Source: an uncultured Lachnospiraceae bacterium (lineage in GTDB: Bacteria; Bacillota; Clostridia; Lachnospirales; Lachnospiraceae). From it: a stretch of DNA of 39,299 nucleotides. A program made the translations under genes and the position numbers. The notes under the pieces were generated by a model. It was not told the origin of the DNA, did not search any database, and was given only the letters and a program-made list of their open reading frames with translations. Positions within the stretch are counted from its first letter, which is position 1, and the number at the start of each line of letters is the position of its first letter. The stretch is from positions 1 to 39,299 of the forward strand of contig CAMOGQ010000016.1 in the NCBI GenBank assembly GCA_946614165.1, written 5' to 3'. Of this stretch, positions 32,974 to 39,299 are shown one piece after another.

Positions 32974-34551
32974 TTACTGAATATAGTTGTGATAGAAATC
33001 AAGACCTGTGTTGACCGCGTTGACGACCGCGCCGGATGTAATGGATGCTCCGGATACGGAATCGATCTCGTTGTCAGCCGTGGAGCCGCCGGACTTGTTG
33101 AGGGTGAAGGAATCCACCTTTACACCTTCGAACTGGGCCTTCCACTCAGGCTCGTCGGCCTTCATGCCCATGCCGGCCGTCTCGTTGATCACGGTAAAGG
33201 AGATGCCGTTGACTGTGCCGTCTGCAGCAATACCAAGCGCCAGTGTGATCTCGCCGTCAAAGCCTTCCATGGAAGTAACGGAGAGGCCGTAGCCAACGAT
33301 ATTTCCGGAAGCATCGGTACCGGCCACGACTTCGTTGACCCTGGTCTTGCCGTAAGCGCCGTCAGCATAATAGTCGCCGGCCATGGCTTCCTCCAGAGAT
33401 GCGGAAATGGCTTCGTCATAGGCGAAGTTCTCGGCACCGGGGACCACTGCCTGATAGGCCGCCAGGTTGGCTGCCATCTGGTTGGCTTCGATGGTATCCT
33501 TGGTCAGAGAGTAGACACCGCCCAGGGCTACGCCGGCGATGGCTGTGATCAGGCAGAGGACCAGAGCGGACCTGGGAATGGCAATGCCGGGCTTCTTATT
33601 GGCCATTTCTTCCTCGGAAGGAAGGACCTGGCCGGGCTTTCCGACGCCCCAGGGCTCTTCGATGATGTACTTGTCAAGGAGCGGAACAATCAGGTTGGCG
33701 GTGATGATGGCATAGGACATGCCGTCTGCCATACCGGATTTCAGTCTGAACAGGGCTGCCAGGCCGCCGATCAGACCGCCGTAGATCAGCTGTCCGAGGC
33801 CGGTCATGGGGCTGGTAACGGGATCGGTCGCCATAAAGAAGGCGCCCAGGATCAGGCCGCCGCCTGCCAGCTCGGCCCCGATGTAAAGGGGAGCAAAGTG
33901 GCCGGGGCCTGCGATGCCCATGATGATCACGAAGACCACCAGGGTGGCTGCGGGGACCTTCCACTTAATGGTATCGGTATAGATCAGATAAGCCGCGCCT
34001 ACGCACAGGGCCGCGACGCTGACGCCGATGTGGCCGCTGGCAAAGCCCAGGAACATTTTCAGAACGCTGACGGTCCCGCCTTCGTTCAGGGTCGCCAGAG
34101 GAGTCGCACCGGAAACGCCGTCATAGGAATAGTCGATCATGGCAGTGCCGAAGGAGATCAGCAGGAATACACGGCCTGCCAGAGCGGGGTTCATGAAGTT
34201 CTGGCCCAGTCCGCCGAAGAAGCACTTGGTGAAGAGGATCGCGAACAGAGCGCCCGCGAAGGGGATATAAAGCGGTACCGACGGAGGCAGGCACAGGGCC
34301 AGCAGAAGGCCGGTGACTACCGCGGACAGATCCCAGAGGGTATTGGGACGGCGGGCAATGTAGTCAAACACATACTCTGTTCCGCAGGCTGTGACAACGC
34401 TCATCAGGATGACCAGCAGAGCGTGCAGGCCGAAATGGAACACACCGAAGACCGTTGCCGGAAGCAGGGCAAGTACCACATTGTACATCTCCCTGCTGGT
34501 GTTATGAGGGCTCCTGAGATGAGGAGATGAAGAAACATTCAGCATACTCAT
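32974..34551 (-). CDS. rnfD: Fused Rnf subunits D and G
   Basis: A 525-residue fusion. Residues 1 to about 310 are RnfD, a membrane subunit with covalently bound FMN at SGAT (Thr150 in DGVSGATPLA). Residues about 320-525 are RnfG: one membrane helix (328-348) and an extracytoplasmic FMN-binding domain whose flavinylation motif reads SVSGASITS (Ser503 in place of the usual Thr). In most Rnf operons these are separate genes in the order C-D-G-E-A-B, and the order is kept here. An in-frame ATG at 33606 (MANKKPGI) with GAGGA upstream could also produce free RnfG. The start codon directly follows the rnfC stop. Confidence 0.95.
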   Translation of the reverse strand: MSMLNVSSSPHLRSPHNTSREMYNVVLALLPATVFGVFHFGLHALLVILMSVVTACGTEYVFDYIARRPNTLWDLSAVVTGLLLALCLPPSVPLYIPFAGALFAILFTKCFFGGLGQNFMNPALAGRVFLLISFGTAMIDYSYDGVSGATPLATLNEGGTVSVLKMFLGFASGHIGVSVAALCVGAAYLIYTDTIKWKVPAATLVVFVIIMGIAGPGHFAPLYIGAELAGGGLILGAFFMATDPVTSPMTGLGQLIYGGLIGGLAALFRLKSGMADGMSYAIITANLIVPLLDKYIIEEPWGVGKPGQVLPSEEEMANKKPGIAIPRSALVLCLITAIAGVALGGVYSLTKDTIEANQMAANLAAYQAVVPGAENFAYDEAISASLEEAMAGDYYADGAYGKTRVNEVVAGTDASGNIVGYGLSVTSMEGFDGEITLALGIAADGTVNGISFTVINETAGMGMKADEPEWKAQFEGVKVDSFTLNKSGGSTADNEIDSVSGASITSGAVVNAVNTGLDFYHNYIQ

Positions 34552-35901
34552 TTATTTGCCTCCCTTCTCAGCTGCCTGTTTTGCACGGTTGTAAGCCATG
34601 GCGCGGGGCTTGAACAGCTTGAACGTGGGTACCAGAGGCTGACGTGCGGGACATGTATAGGTGCAGCATCCGCACTGGATGCAGTCCAGGCCGTGGAGAG
34701 CGATGAATCTGTCCAGATCGCCCCTCTTTGCCGCCAGCATCATCTGCTGGGGAGCAAGGCCCATAGGGCAGGAACGGATGCAGCGGCCGCAGCGGATGCA
34801 GTTGGTCTGCTCTGCCTCAGCCTGCTCGACCTCGTCTTCCGTCATCAGATAGAGGGCGTTGTTGGCCTTCACCAGAGGCACATTGGTATTCGGAATGGCA
34901 AGTCCCATCATGGGGCCGCCCAGAAGAGCCTTTTTCGTCTCTTCCTTCATGCCGCCTGCCGCTTCCAGGACTTCCGCCACGGAAGTGCCGATGCGGATCA
35001 GGAAGTTGCCGGGGGCATTGGCGCCTTCGCCGGTCACGGTAAAGCCCTTCTCGAAGAGAGGGGTATTCTCGCACACGGCCTTGTAGATGGATGCCAGTGT
35101 CCATACGTTGTCAACGATACATCCCAGACTTGCAGGGAGCGCTCCGCTTCCCATGTACATGCCCGTCACGGCATGGACCAGATTGCGCTCACCGCCCTGA
35201 GGATACCTGACTGCCAGGCGGAGGACGGAGATCCTGTCATCGCCTTCCACAGCCTTCTCGATGGCCGCGATGGCTTCGGGCTTGTTCTCCTCGATGGCGA
35301 TCACGCCCTTGGCGTTGTCGAACAGCTGCAGAACGATCCTGACGCCGTCGACGACCCATTCGGGATGCTCCTGCATCAGCCTGTCATCGCAGGTAATGCC
35401 GGGTTCGCATTCGGCACCGTTGGCAACGATCCAGCGGATCTCGGAAGGATCCTTGGGAGCAAGCTTGACATGTGTCGGGAAGCCTGCGCCGCCCAGACCC
35501 ACGATGCCGGCCCATTTGACCTTGTCGAGGATCTCTGCCTTGGTCAGGGTACGGTAATCGGTCCTCTCGCCAAGACCTTCCACAGGCGTATAGAGCCCGT
35601 CATTGGTCACGACGATACATTCTGCGGGTACAGAAGCACCGGTCATGCGGCGGTCAATGGCCTTTACCTTGCCGGAGACTGAAGCATAGACATTTGCCGA
35701 GACAAAACCGTCTGCCTCAGCAATCAGCTGACCCACTTTGACCTCGTCGTTCTTCTTGACGACGGGCCTGGAGGGCTTGCCGATGTGCATGTTCAGAGGA
35801 TAGACCATTTCACCCTTGGGAAGCAGGGTTACAAAGGGCTTATCCTTGGACAGCTCCTTGTTTGGATTGGGATGTACACCACCCCTGAATTTGTAGCTCA
35901 T
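34552..35901 (-). CDS. rnfC: Rnf complex subunit C (NADH site)
   Basis: RnfC is the peripheral subunit that exchanges electrons with NAD(H) through FMN and two [4Fe-4S] clusters. The 449-residue protein has the N-terminal barrel-sandwich part (FRGGVHPNP, KPSRPVVKKNDEVKVGQLI), the GLGGAGFPTHVKL nucleotide/FMN region (about 135-147), and two cluster motifs near the C-terminus (CIRCGRCIRSCPMG and CIQCGCCTYTCPA). AAAAGGGGAAC precedes the ATG. It begins the rnf operon; a 208-base gap with two hairpins separates it from tatC. Confidence 0.97.
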   Translation of the reverse strand: MSYKFRGGVHPNPNKELSKDKPFVTLLPKGEMVYPLNMHIGKPSRPVVKKNDEVKVGQLIAEADGFVSANVYASVSGKVKAIDRRMTGASVPAECIVVTNDGLYTPVEGLGERTDYRTLTKAEILDKVKWAGIVGLGGAGFPTHVKLAPKDPSEIRWIVANGAECEPGITCDDRLMQEHPEWVVDGVRIVLQLFDNAKGVIAIEENKPEAIAAIEKAVEGDDRISVLRLAVRYPQGGERNLVHAVTGMYMGSGALPASLGCIVDNVWTLASIYKAVCENTPLFEKGFTVTGEGANAPGNFLIRIGTSVAEVLEAAGGMKEETKKALLGGPMMGLAIPNTNVPLVKANNALYLMTEDEVEQAEAEQTNCIRCGRCIRSCPMGLAPQQMMLAAKRGDLDRFIALHGLDCIQCGCCTYTCPARQPLVPTFKLFKPRAMAYNRAKQAAEKGGK

Positions 35902-35921
35902 ATAAGTTCCCCTTTTTTCAT

Positions 35922-35986
35922 CAGATGAAACTCATCTGGTTTTAGCAATGCTGTGCTGACTGCAGTTCCGCCGCATCCTGCGGCGG
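35922..35986 (-). promoter_or_regulatory. Hairpins in the rnf leader
   Basis: Two perfect hairpins lie upstream of rnfC: CCGCCGCA/TGCGGCGG (35968-35975 with 35979-35986) and CAGATGA/TCATCTG (35922-35928 with 35932-35938). The second ends about 20 bases before the start codon. I find no convincing promoter in the 208-base tatC-rnfC gap; a TTGACA at 36044-36049 has no matching -10. Confidence 0.4.
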
Positions 35987-36109
35987 TAGAACAACGGCGC
36001 CCTCCCCCGGGACCTGCCCTCAGGCCCTGCCGGCGGCGGGCTTTGTCAAACGCGGTAGATAGAAGTGTTCTTTATCCTCCCCCTCACGGGATAAGACTGC
36101 TCTCTCTCC

Positions 36110-36898
36110 TTATGTCTCCTCCCCGTCCTTCTTCTTTTCGAAGAGGGCACAGAGGGCGATGCTGATCTGGTAAAGTCCGATCATCGGAATCGCCACCATG
36201 ACCTGGGAGACAACGTCCGGAGGCGTGATCACTGCCGCGATGAAGAAGATCACAACGATCATGACCTTGCGGGCAGCTTTCAGCCACCTTGCTTTCAGGA
36301 GACCGAGTCTGGTCAGAAGAACCGTAACAACAGGCATTTCGAATACAATGCCGAAAATAATGAAAACAGTAATCAGGAAGTTCAGATACTCCCCGATGCT
36401 GATGGAATCCGTTACATTGACCTCCGACGTGAACTGGATCAGAAAACGGAGCATGAACGGAACCGTAATGAAGTATGCGAACAGGACACCTGCCAGAAAA
36501 CAGACCGCCCCGAAGATCATGGCCATGAGAAAGGAAGTCTTCTCTCTCCCGCTCAGGCCGGGGCCGGCAAAGGCATAGGCTTCGTAGGCCAGGACAGGCA
36601 CTGTAAAGACAATGCCTCCGATCAGCGCTATGTTCAGGTAGGACATAAGCAGTTCCTGGGGAGCCAGATATACGAAGGTATATTTATAGGCTTCTCCCAT
36701 ATCCGTCAGAAGAGTGATCAGCCTGGCGGCGAAATTGAGACAGACCAGAAAGGCTGCCGCAAAGACTGCCAGGCAGACAGCCACACGGTTGCGCATCTCT
36801 CTCAGATGCCCTGTAAGCGGCATGCTGCCGTCTTCCGCCTTCTCCCCGGCTTTCTCTCCGCCTTTTTTTGTACTGTCCGCTTTTTTCCTATTCTTCAT
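36110..36898 (-). CDS. tatC: Sec-independent translocase subunit TatC
   Basis: TatC is the multispanning receptor that recognises twin-arginine signal peptides. The 262-residue protein has a charged lysine-rich start, then MPLTGHLREMRNRV (typical cytoplasmic motif) and six membrane helices, with FAGPGLSGREKTSF in the middle and a charged C-terminal tail (CALFEKKKDGEET). It overlaps the end of tatA by 11 bases. The tat genes are followed by the rnf operon. Confidence 0.96.
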   Translation of the reverse strand: MKNRKKADSTKKGGEKAGEKAEDGSMPLTGHLREMRNRVAVCLAVFAAAFLVCLNFAARLITLLTDMGEAYKYTFVYLAPQELLMSYLNIALIGGIVFTVPVLAYEAYAFAGPGLSGREKTSFLMAMIFGAVCFLAGVLFAYFITVPFMLRFLIQFTSEVNVTDSISIGEYLNFLITVFIIFGIVFEMPVVTVLLTRLGLLKARWLKAARKVMIVVIFFIAAVITPPDVVSQVMVAIPMIGLYQISIALCALFEKKKDGEET

Positions 36899-37061
36899 CG
36901 GAAGGCTTTACGGAAGTTTTTTCCTCGTCTTCTTCCATGCCTTCTTTGAATGCCTTGGCACTCTTTCCGAACATTTTTGTCAGCTTCGGAATCTGTGTGG
37001 GTCCGAAGACGATTACCACGATGGCCAGTATGACCAGAAGTTCCTGCATTCCTAATCTCAT
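36888..37061 (-). CDS. tatA: Sec-independent translocase subunit TatA
   Basis: A 57-residue protein: MRLGMQELLVILAIVVIVFG is the single membrane helix ending at the conserved Phe-Gly, followed by an amphipathic helix (QIPKLTKMFGKSAKAFKEG) and a short acidic tail. This is the TatA form that lines the export channel. It lies between the TatB-like gene (24 bases upstream) and tatC, with which it overlaps. It is too short to stand out by length alone, but the motif and position are clear. Confidence 0.93.
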   Translation of the reverse strand: MRLGMQELLVILAIVVIVFGPTQIPKLTKMFGKSAKAFKEGMEEDEEKTSVKPSDEE

Positions 37062-37085
37062 TTTCCGTAAATCCTCATTTCTTTA

Positions 37086-37523
37086 TTACAGCTGCTCAGA
37101 TACGGCTGCTTCCGTTACCGGTTCGGTCAGCTGCAGCTCATCTGCTTCGGATGTATCTTCAGAAACGGCGGCAGCGCTTTCTTTGTCGGCCGGCGCCGCC
37201 TCTTTATCTCCCTTGTTTTCAGTGACCGGCTTTTTCTTCATCTTTCCCAGATCCTTAAAGGATCTGTCCACGTCACTGACACTGGAGCGGATCTCCCTGT
37301 CCATCTCTTCCAGAGGTTCCATGGCCTCCCTCAGGGGTTCCTGCGCCTTTTCAAGGGGCTCCACCACATTTTCCTTCAGTTCCTTTGTCATATCCTGCGT
37401 GGCATTGCGGAATTCCCGAAGCGCCTTTCCCAGCATCTGGGCGTACCGGGGCAGTTTATCCGGTCCAATCACCAGAAGCGCAACCACAAAGACCACTATC
37501 AGTTCCCACAAGCCTATTTTCAT
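37086..37523 (-). CDS. TatB-like twin-arginine translocase subunit
   Basis: A 145-residue TatA/TatB-family protein. Helix 1 is MKIGLWELIVVFVVALLVIGP, then an amphipathic helix (KLPRYAQMLGKALREFRNAT) and a long charged helical region to about residue 95, ending in an acidic, alanine-rich tail. The length and long amphipathic helix fit TatB better than TatA. Many Firmicutes use only TatA and TatC, so a three-gene system is noteworthy. The start has GGAGCAGGGA directly upstream. It is the first of three closely packed tat genes. Confidence 0.88.
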   Translation of the reverse strand: MKIGLWELIVVFVVALLVIGPDKLPRYAQMLGKALREFRNATQDMTKELKENVVEPLEKAQEPLREAMEPLEEMDREIRSSVSDVDRSFKDLGKMKKKPVTENKGDKEAAPADKESAAAVSEDTSEADELQLTEPVTEAAVSEQL

Positions 37524-37578
37524 TCCCTGCTCCGATCAATTCCGAAAGAGGTACATACCTGTCTTCAGGAAAAACTTT

Positions 37579-37692
37579 TCACCTGCCGGCCATTCTTAAA
37601 ATGGAAAAAAACATCGGGCTTTTTTGTAACAAACTTCCAAAAACGCCCTCGAAAATTCTGTACAAAGTGCACAACTCAGCGATGAAAGACAT
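37579..37692 (-). CDS. Possible 37-residue leader peptide upstream of tat
   Basis: A small open frame, MSFIAELCTLYRIFEGV at its start and LRMAGR at its end, begins about 18 bases after the expected transcription start and has AGGAGAGG just before the ATG. It is followed by the tatB-like gene 55 bases later. It runs through a hairpin with a T-run (37604-37648). I recognise no family. It could be a real small hydrophobic protein, an attenuation leader, or chance. Confidence 0.35.
   Translation of the reverse strand: MSFIAELCTLYRIFEGVFGSLLQKSPMFFSILRMAGR
37604..37648 (-). terminator. Possible attenuator in the tat leader
   Basis: GGGC plus TTTTTG pairs with CAAAAA plus GCCC around a G-A mismatch (37616-37648); on the minus strand GATG and seven T follow. 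It may cause partial termination inside the leader open frame. Confidence 0.45.
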
Positions 37693-37716
37693 ACCTCTCC
37701 TGTATACTTTACAAAT

Positions 37717-37745
37717 AGAATAACACCATAAAGCAAGTTAGTCAC
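37717..37745 (-). promoter_or_regulatory. Promoter of the tat operon
   Basis: GTGACT (37740-37745) and TATTCT (37717-37722) are 17 bases apart, with an extended TG before the -10. The start would lie near 37710, leaving a leader of about 190 bases before the tatB-like gene. Confidence 0.6.
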
Positions 37746-37764
37746 GACTTACCTTTGTCCATAA

Positions 37765-38358
37765 TCAAGTCCAATCCGCCGTCATTCCCTCCTGCATTCT
37801 TGAAATCAGTTCCGGGCCGTTTTTCTTAAGCCAGAGAAGCCTCCGCCGATAGTCAGGAAGGACCTTTTCCACCTCTTTCCAGAAGCGGGGCGAATGATTC
37901 ATTTCCTTCCGGTGGGCCAGTTCGTGGACTACCACATAATCCCGGACCTCCGGCGGGGCAAGCATAAGCAGGCAGTTGAAATTCAGATTTCCTCTGGAGG
38001 AACAGGACCCCCATCTGGTCTTCTGATTGCGGATGGTGATCCGTCCGTAGCTTACTCCCATGATCCCCGCAAAGTATCTGCAGCGTTCCGGAAGGACCCT
38101 GAGGGCCACGTCCGCCAGCTCCCTGATCTGGTCGGGAGACAGGGGATCGGCAGCGGCGTCCGCCTCCCTTTCCATTCTCTGCCTGCGGTGGATCCGGATC
38201 CATTCTTCCTTTTCCCGTATAAAGGCCCATATTTCCCGTTCCGGCATCCTCTGGGGCGCCCGGGCCAGGAGATTTCCGTCCGGCAGGATCTCCAGGGAAA
38301 GGCTCTTTCTGGCACTCCTTTTGATAAAGACCCGGAAGTCCGCGCCGCCCCTTATCAT
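37765..38358 (-). CDS. YgjP-like zinc metallopeptidase (DUF45)
   Basis: A 197-residue protein of the YgjP/WLM-like metallopeptidase family. The zinc-binding motif is HELAH (His145, Glu146, His149) with a third ligand His155 (KEMNHSPRFW), and the family stretch TRWGSCSSRGNLNFN (114-128) precedes it. There is no signal peptide, so it acts in the cytoplasm; substrates of the family are poorly known. The start overlaps the upstream stop by four bases (ATGA), so it is coupled to the unknown 276-residue gene. Confidence 0.92.
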   Translation of the reverse strand: MIRGGADFRVFIKRSARKSLSLEILPDGNLLARAPQRMPEREIWAFIREKEEWIRIHRRQRMEREADAAADPLSPDQIRELADVALRVLPERCRYFAGIMGVSYGRITIRNQKTRWGSCSSRGNLNFNCLLMLAPPEVRDYVVVHELAHRKEMNHSPRFWKEVEKVLPDYRRRLLWLKKNGPELISRMQEGMTADWT

Positions 38359-39185
38359 AAAAGTCCCAGAAGTCTGTCGAACTTCTGCTCCGTTTCCTTA
38401 AAAGCCTGCCCCAGCTCCAGAACATTTTTCATGGCTTCCCGGATGGCGGCTGCGTCTTCTTTGCCTTCTCCTTCGAAGCCGGCTCTGAGGACCGCCTCCT
38501 CTGTCATGTCGTCCCCGGCCTTTACGGCCGCTTTCTGCAGGGCGGAAAGAATAATACGGATGGTCTGCGTGTCCGCCTCTCTTTCCTTCTTTCTCCGGGA
38601 AACGAAGTCCTGAAGCTGGCAGAGGATCCTGACGGCAGAGAGCCTTCCCTCGGGACTGCCCGTATCATAGGATTCGATCATCTGGAAAAGATTGCCCAAC
38701 AGAGCGTCCCGGCCAGGATCCGTGCAGTAAACGACGATCCTCTCCGGAAGCCCTTCCTCTTCCCCGCAGGCCTCAAGGACCCGGTCCGTCCAGGCTTTCA
38801 GCTCCTCCGTACCGATCATATCCGGCATCCGCATGGACAGAGCCGCAAAGGACATCTGCCTGGGAACCTCCAGGGAAAGGACGCCGGCGTTGTCTCCGGC
38901 AGACTTCAGAAGCAGGATCAGGGCCGCTGCGGCCGCAAGGTCGCTGACATCCGTATTCTTTTCGGCGAACTCATGCAGGTAGGAAACGATCTCTACGCCG
39001 GGCAGGCCGGAGGCGGCTTGGCCCTCGCCCCGTTCCTGGTCCAGCAGATCCGAAACGGTATCCGTCACAGCCTGCTGTGCACGGGATATCTTCCGTGCCA
39101 GTTCCTCTTTTTTCGCGGACAGAACATAAAGCTCCGAAAGCAGCTCCTCCCTGTCCATTTCCATTTCTCTGGCGTCAATAATCAT
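38355..39185 (-). CDS. Uncharacterised 276-residue helical protein
   Basis: I do not recognise this protein. It is predicted to be mostly helical and soluble. The N-terminal 55 residues are strongly charged and probably coiled-coil (MDREELLSELYVLSAKKEEL), the centre is richer in hydrophobic residues (DLAAAAALILLLKSAG), and the C-terminal part is again charged. No catalytic motif is visible. I start at 39185, where TGGAGG lies five bases upstream; a start 11 codons earlier is poorly spaced. It stands between a SEC-C motif protein and a YgjP-like peptidase and is coupled to the latter, so the three may act together. Confidence 0.8.
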   Translation of the reverse strand: MIIDAREMEMDREELLSELYVLSAKKEELARKISRAQQAVTDTVSDLLDQERGEGQAASGLPGVEIVSYLHEFAEKNTDVSDLAAAAALILLLKSAGDNAGVLSLEVPRQMSFAALSMRMPDMIGTEELKAWTDRVLEACGEEEGLPERIVVYCTDPGRDALLGNLFQMIESYDTGSPEGRLSAVRILCQLQDFVSRRKKEREADTQTIRIILSALQKAAVKAGDDMTEEAVLRAGFEGEGKEDAAAIREAMKNVLELGQAFKETEQKFDRLLGLL

Positions 39186-39210
39186 GTTTCCTCCAGCGGC
39201 CTTCCGCAGT

Positions 39211-39299
39211 CTATCCATTCTCCAGTCTGTGCCTTTGTATCCATTCCCTGCCGCAGCAGCGTATATAGGTCCTGCCGCTTCCGCAGGGGCAGGGATCCG
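39211..39299 (-). CDS. SEC-C motif protein, C-terminal end (partial)
   Basis: The window cuts this gene. Its last 28 complete codons read DPCPCGSGRTYIRCCG and then 12 more residues to a TAG stop. CxCx8CC is the zinc-binding SEC-C motif, found at the end of SecA and on many stand-alone or fused proteins. The residues after it are unlike the usual end of SecA, and no secA context is seen, so I call only the motif. The next gene starts 25 bases downstream. Confidence 0.82.
   Translation of the reverse strand, partial: DPCPCGSGRTYIRCCGREWIQRHRLENG

Noticed and set aside
1..39299. tRNA, rRNA and CRISPR arrays
   Set aside because: No cloverleaf with a CCA-type end, rRNA segment or regularly spaced direct repeats was found on reading both strands by eye.

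Overview
The window looks like chromosomal DNA of a high-GC Clostridia, most likely a Lachnospiraceae gut or rumen anaerobe (inferred). The clues are the Firmicutes order rpmG-secE-nusG-rplK-rplA, a clostridial Rnf complex, strong AGGAGG ribosome binding sites, sigma-A promoters often with extended -10 elements, strong intrinsic terminators and a LacZ of the type common in that family. Most genes are on the minus strand. I see no rRNA, tRNA, CRISPR array, prophage or complete insertion sequence.

Layout. 1-2707: translation/secretion operon (L33, SecE, a NusG with a long N-terminal extension, L11, L1) with two tandem promoters. 2782-4502: UDP-galactopyranose mutase behind a strongly folded leader, and a small XRE regulator. 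4638-7838: a lipoprotein substrate-binding protein in one operon with an OmpR-type response regulator and a histidine kinase, probably a ligand-sensing unit. 8106-9185: PfoR/PTS_EIIC_2 membrane protein with an attenuator-like leader. 9312-12947: beta-galactosidase whose N-terminus is a piece of a transposase. 13121-15180: a PlsY-acylphosphatase fusion translationally coupled to a tandem Nudix protein. 15415-15831: flavodoxin. 16039-19365: a YhaO/YhaN (SbcDC-like) nuclease-ATPase pair whose end overlaps a convergent glycerophosphodiester phosphodiesterase. 20273-22340: zinc-dependent phospholipase C-like protein and a UMF1-type MFS transporter.

22527-27317: GntP permease, CdaR-type sugar-diacid regulator and a soluble hybrid histidine kinase with two receiver domains. 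27576-30254: a zinc/cadmium/lead efflux module in which the metal-binding HMA domain is a separate small protein, with a SmtB/CadC-type repressor and two near-identical palindromic operators; a Fur-like box lies in the same leader. 30373-30741: ACT-domain protein. 30845-35901: Rnf operon (rnfC, fused rnfD-rnfG, rnfE, rnfA, rnfB). 36110-37523: Tat export genes (tatB-like, tatA, tatC), preceded by a possible 37-codon leader ORF. 37765-39299: YgjP-like metallopeptidase, an unknown 276-residue protein and the last 28 complete codons of a SEC-C motif protein.

The points I find most unusual are three protein fusions (transposase fragment-LacZ, PlsY-acylphosphatase, RnfD-RnfG), the extended NusG, the doubly marked metal-efflux promoter, and several structured leaders (glf, pfoR-like, tat). 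I did not find a single coherent novel defence or mobile system; the novelty is mostly in domain architecture and regulation. All homology statements come from recognising motifs by eye, not from database searches.
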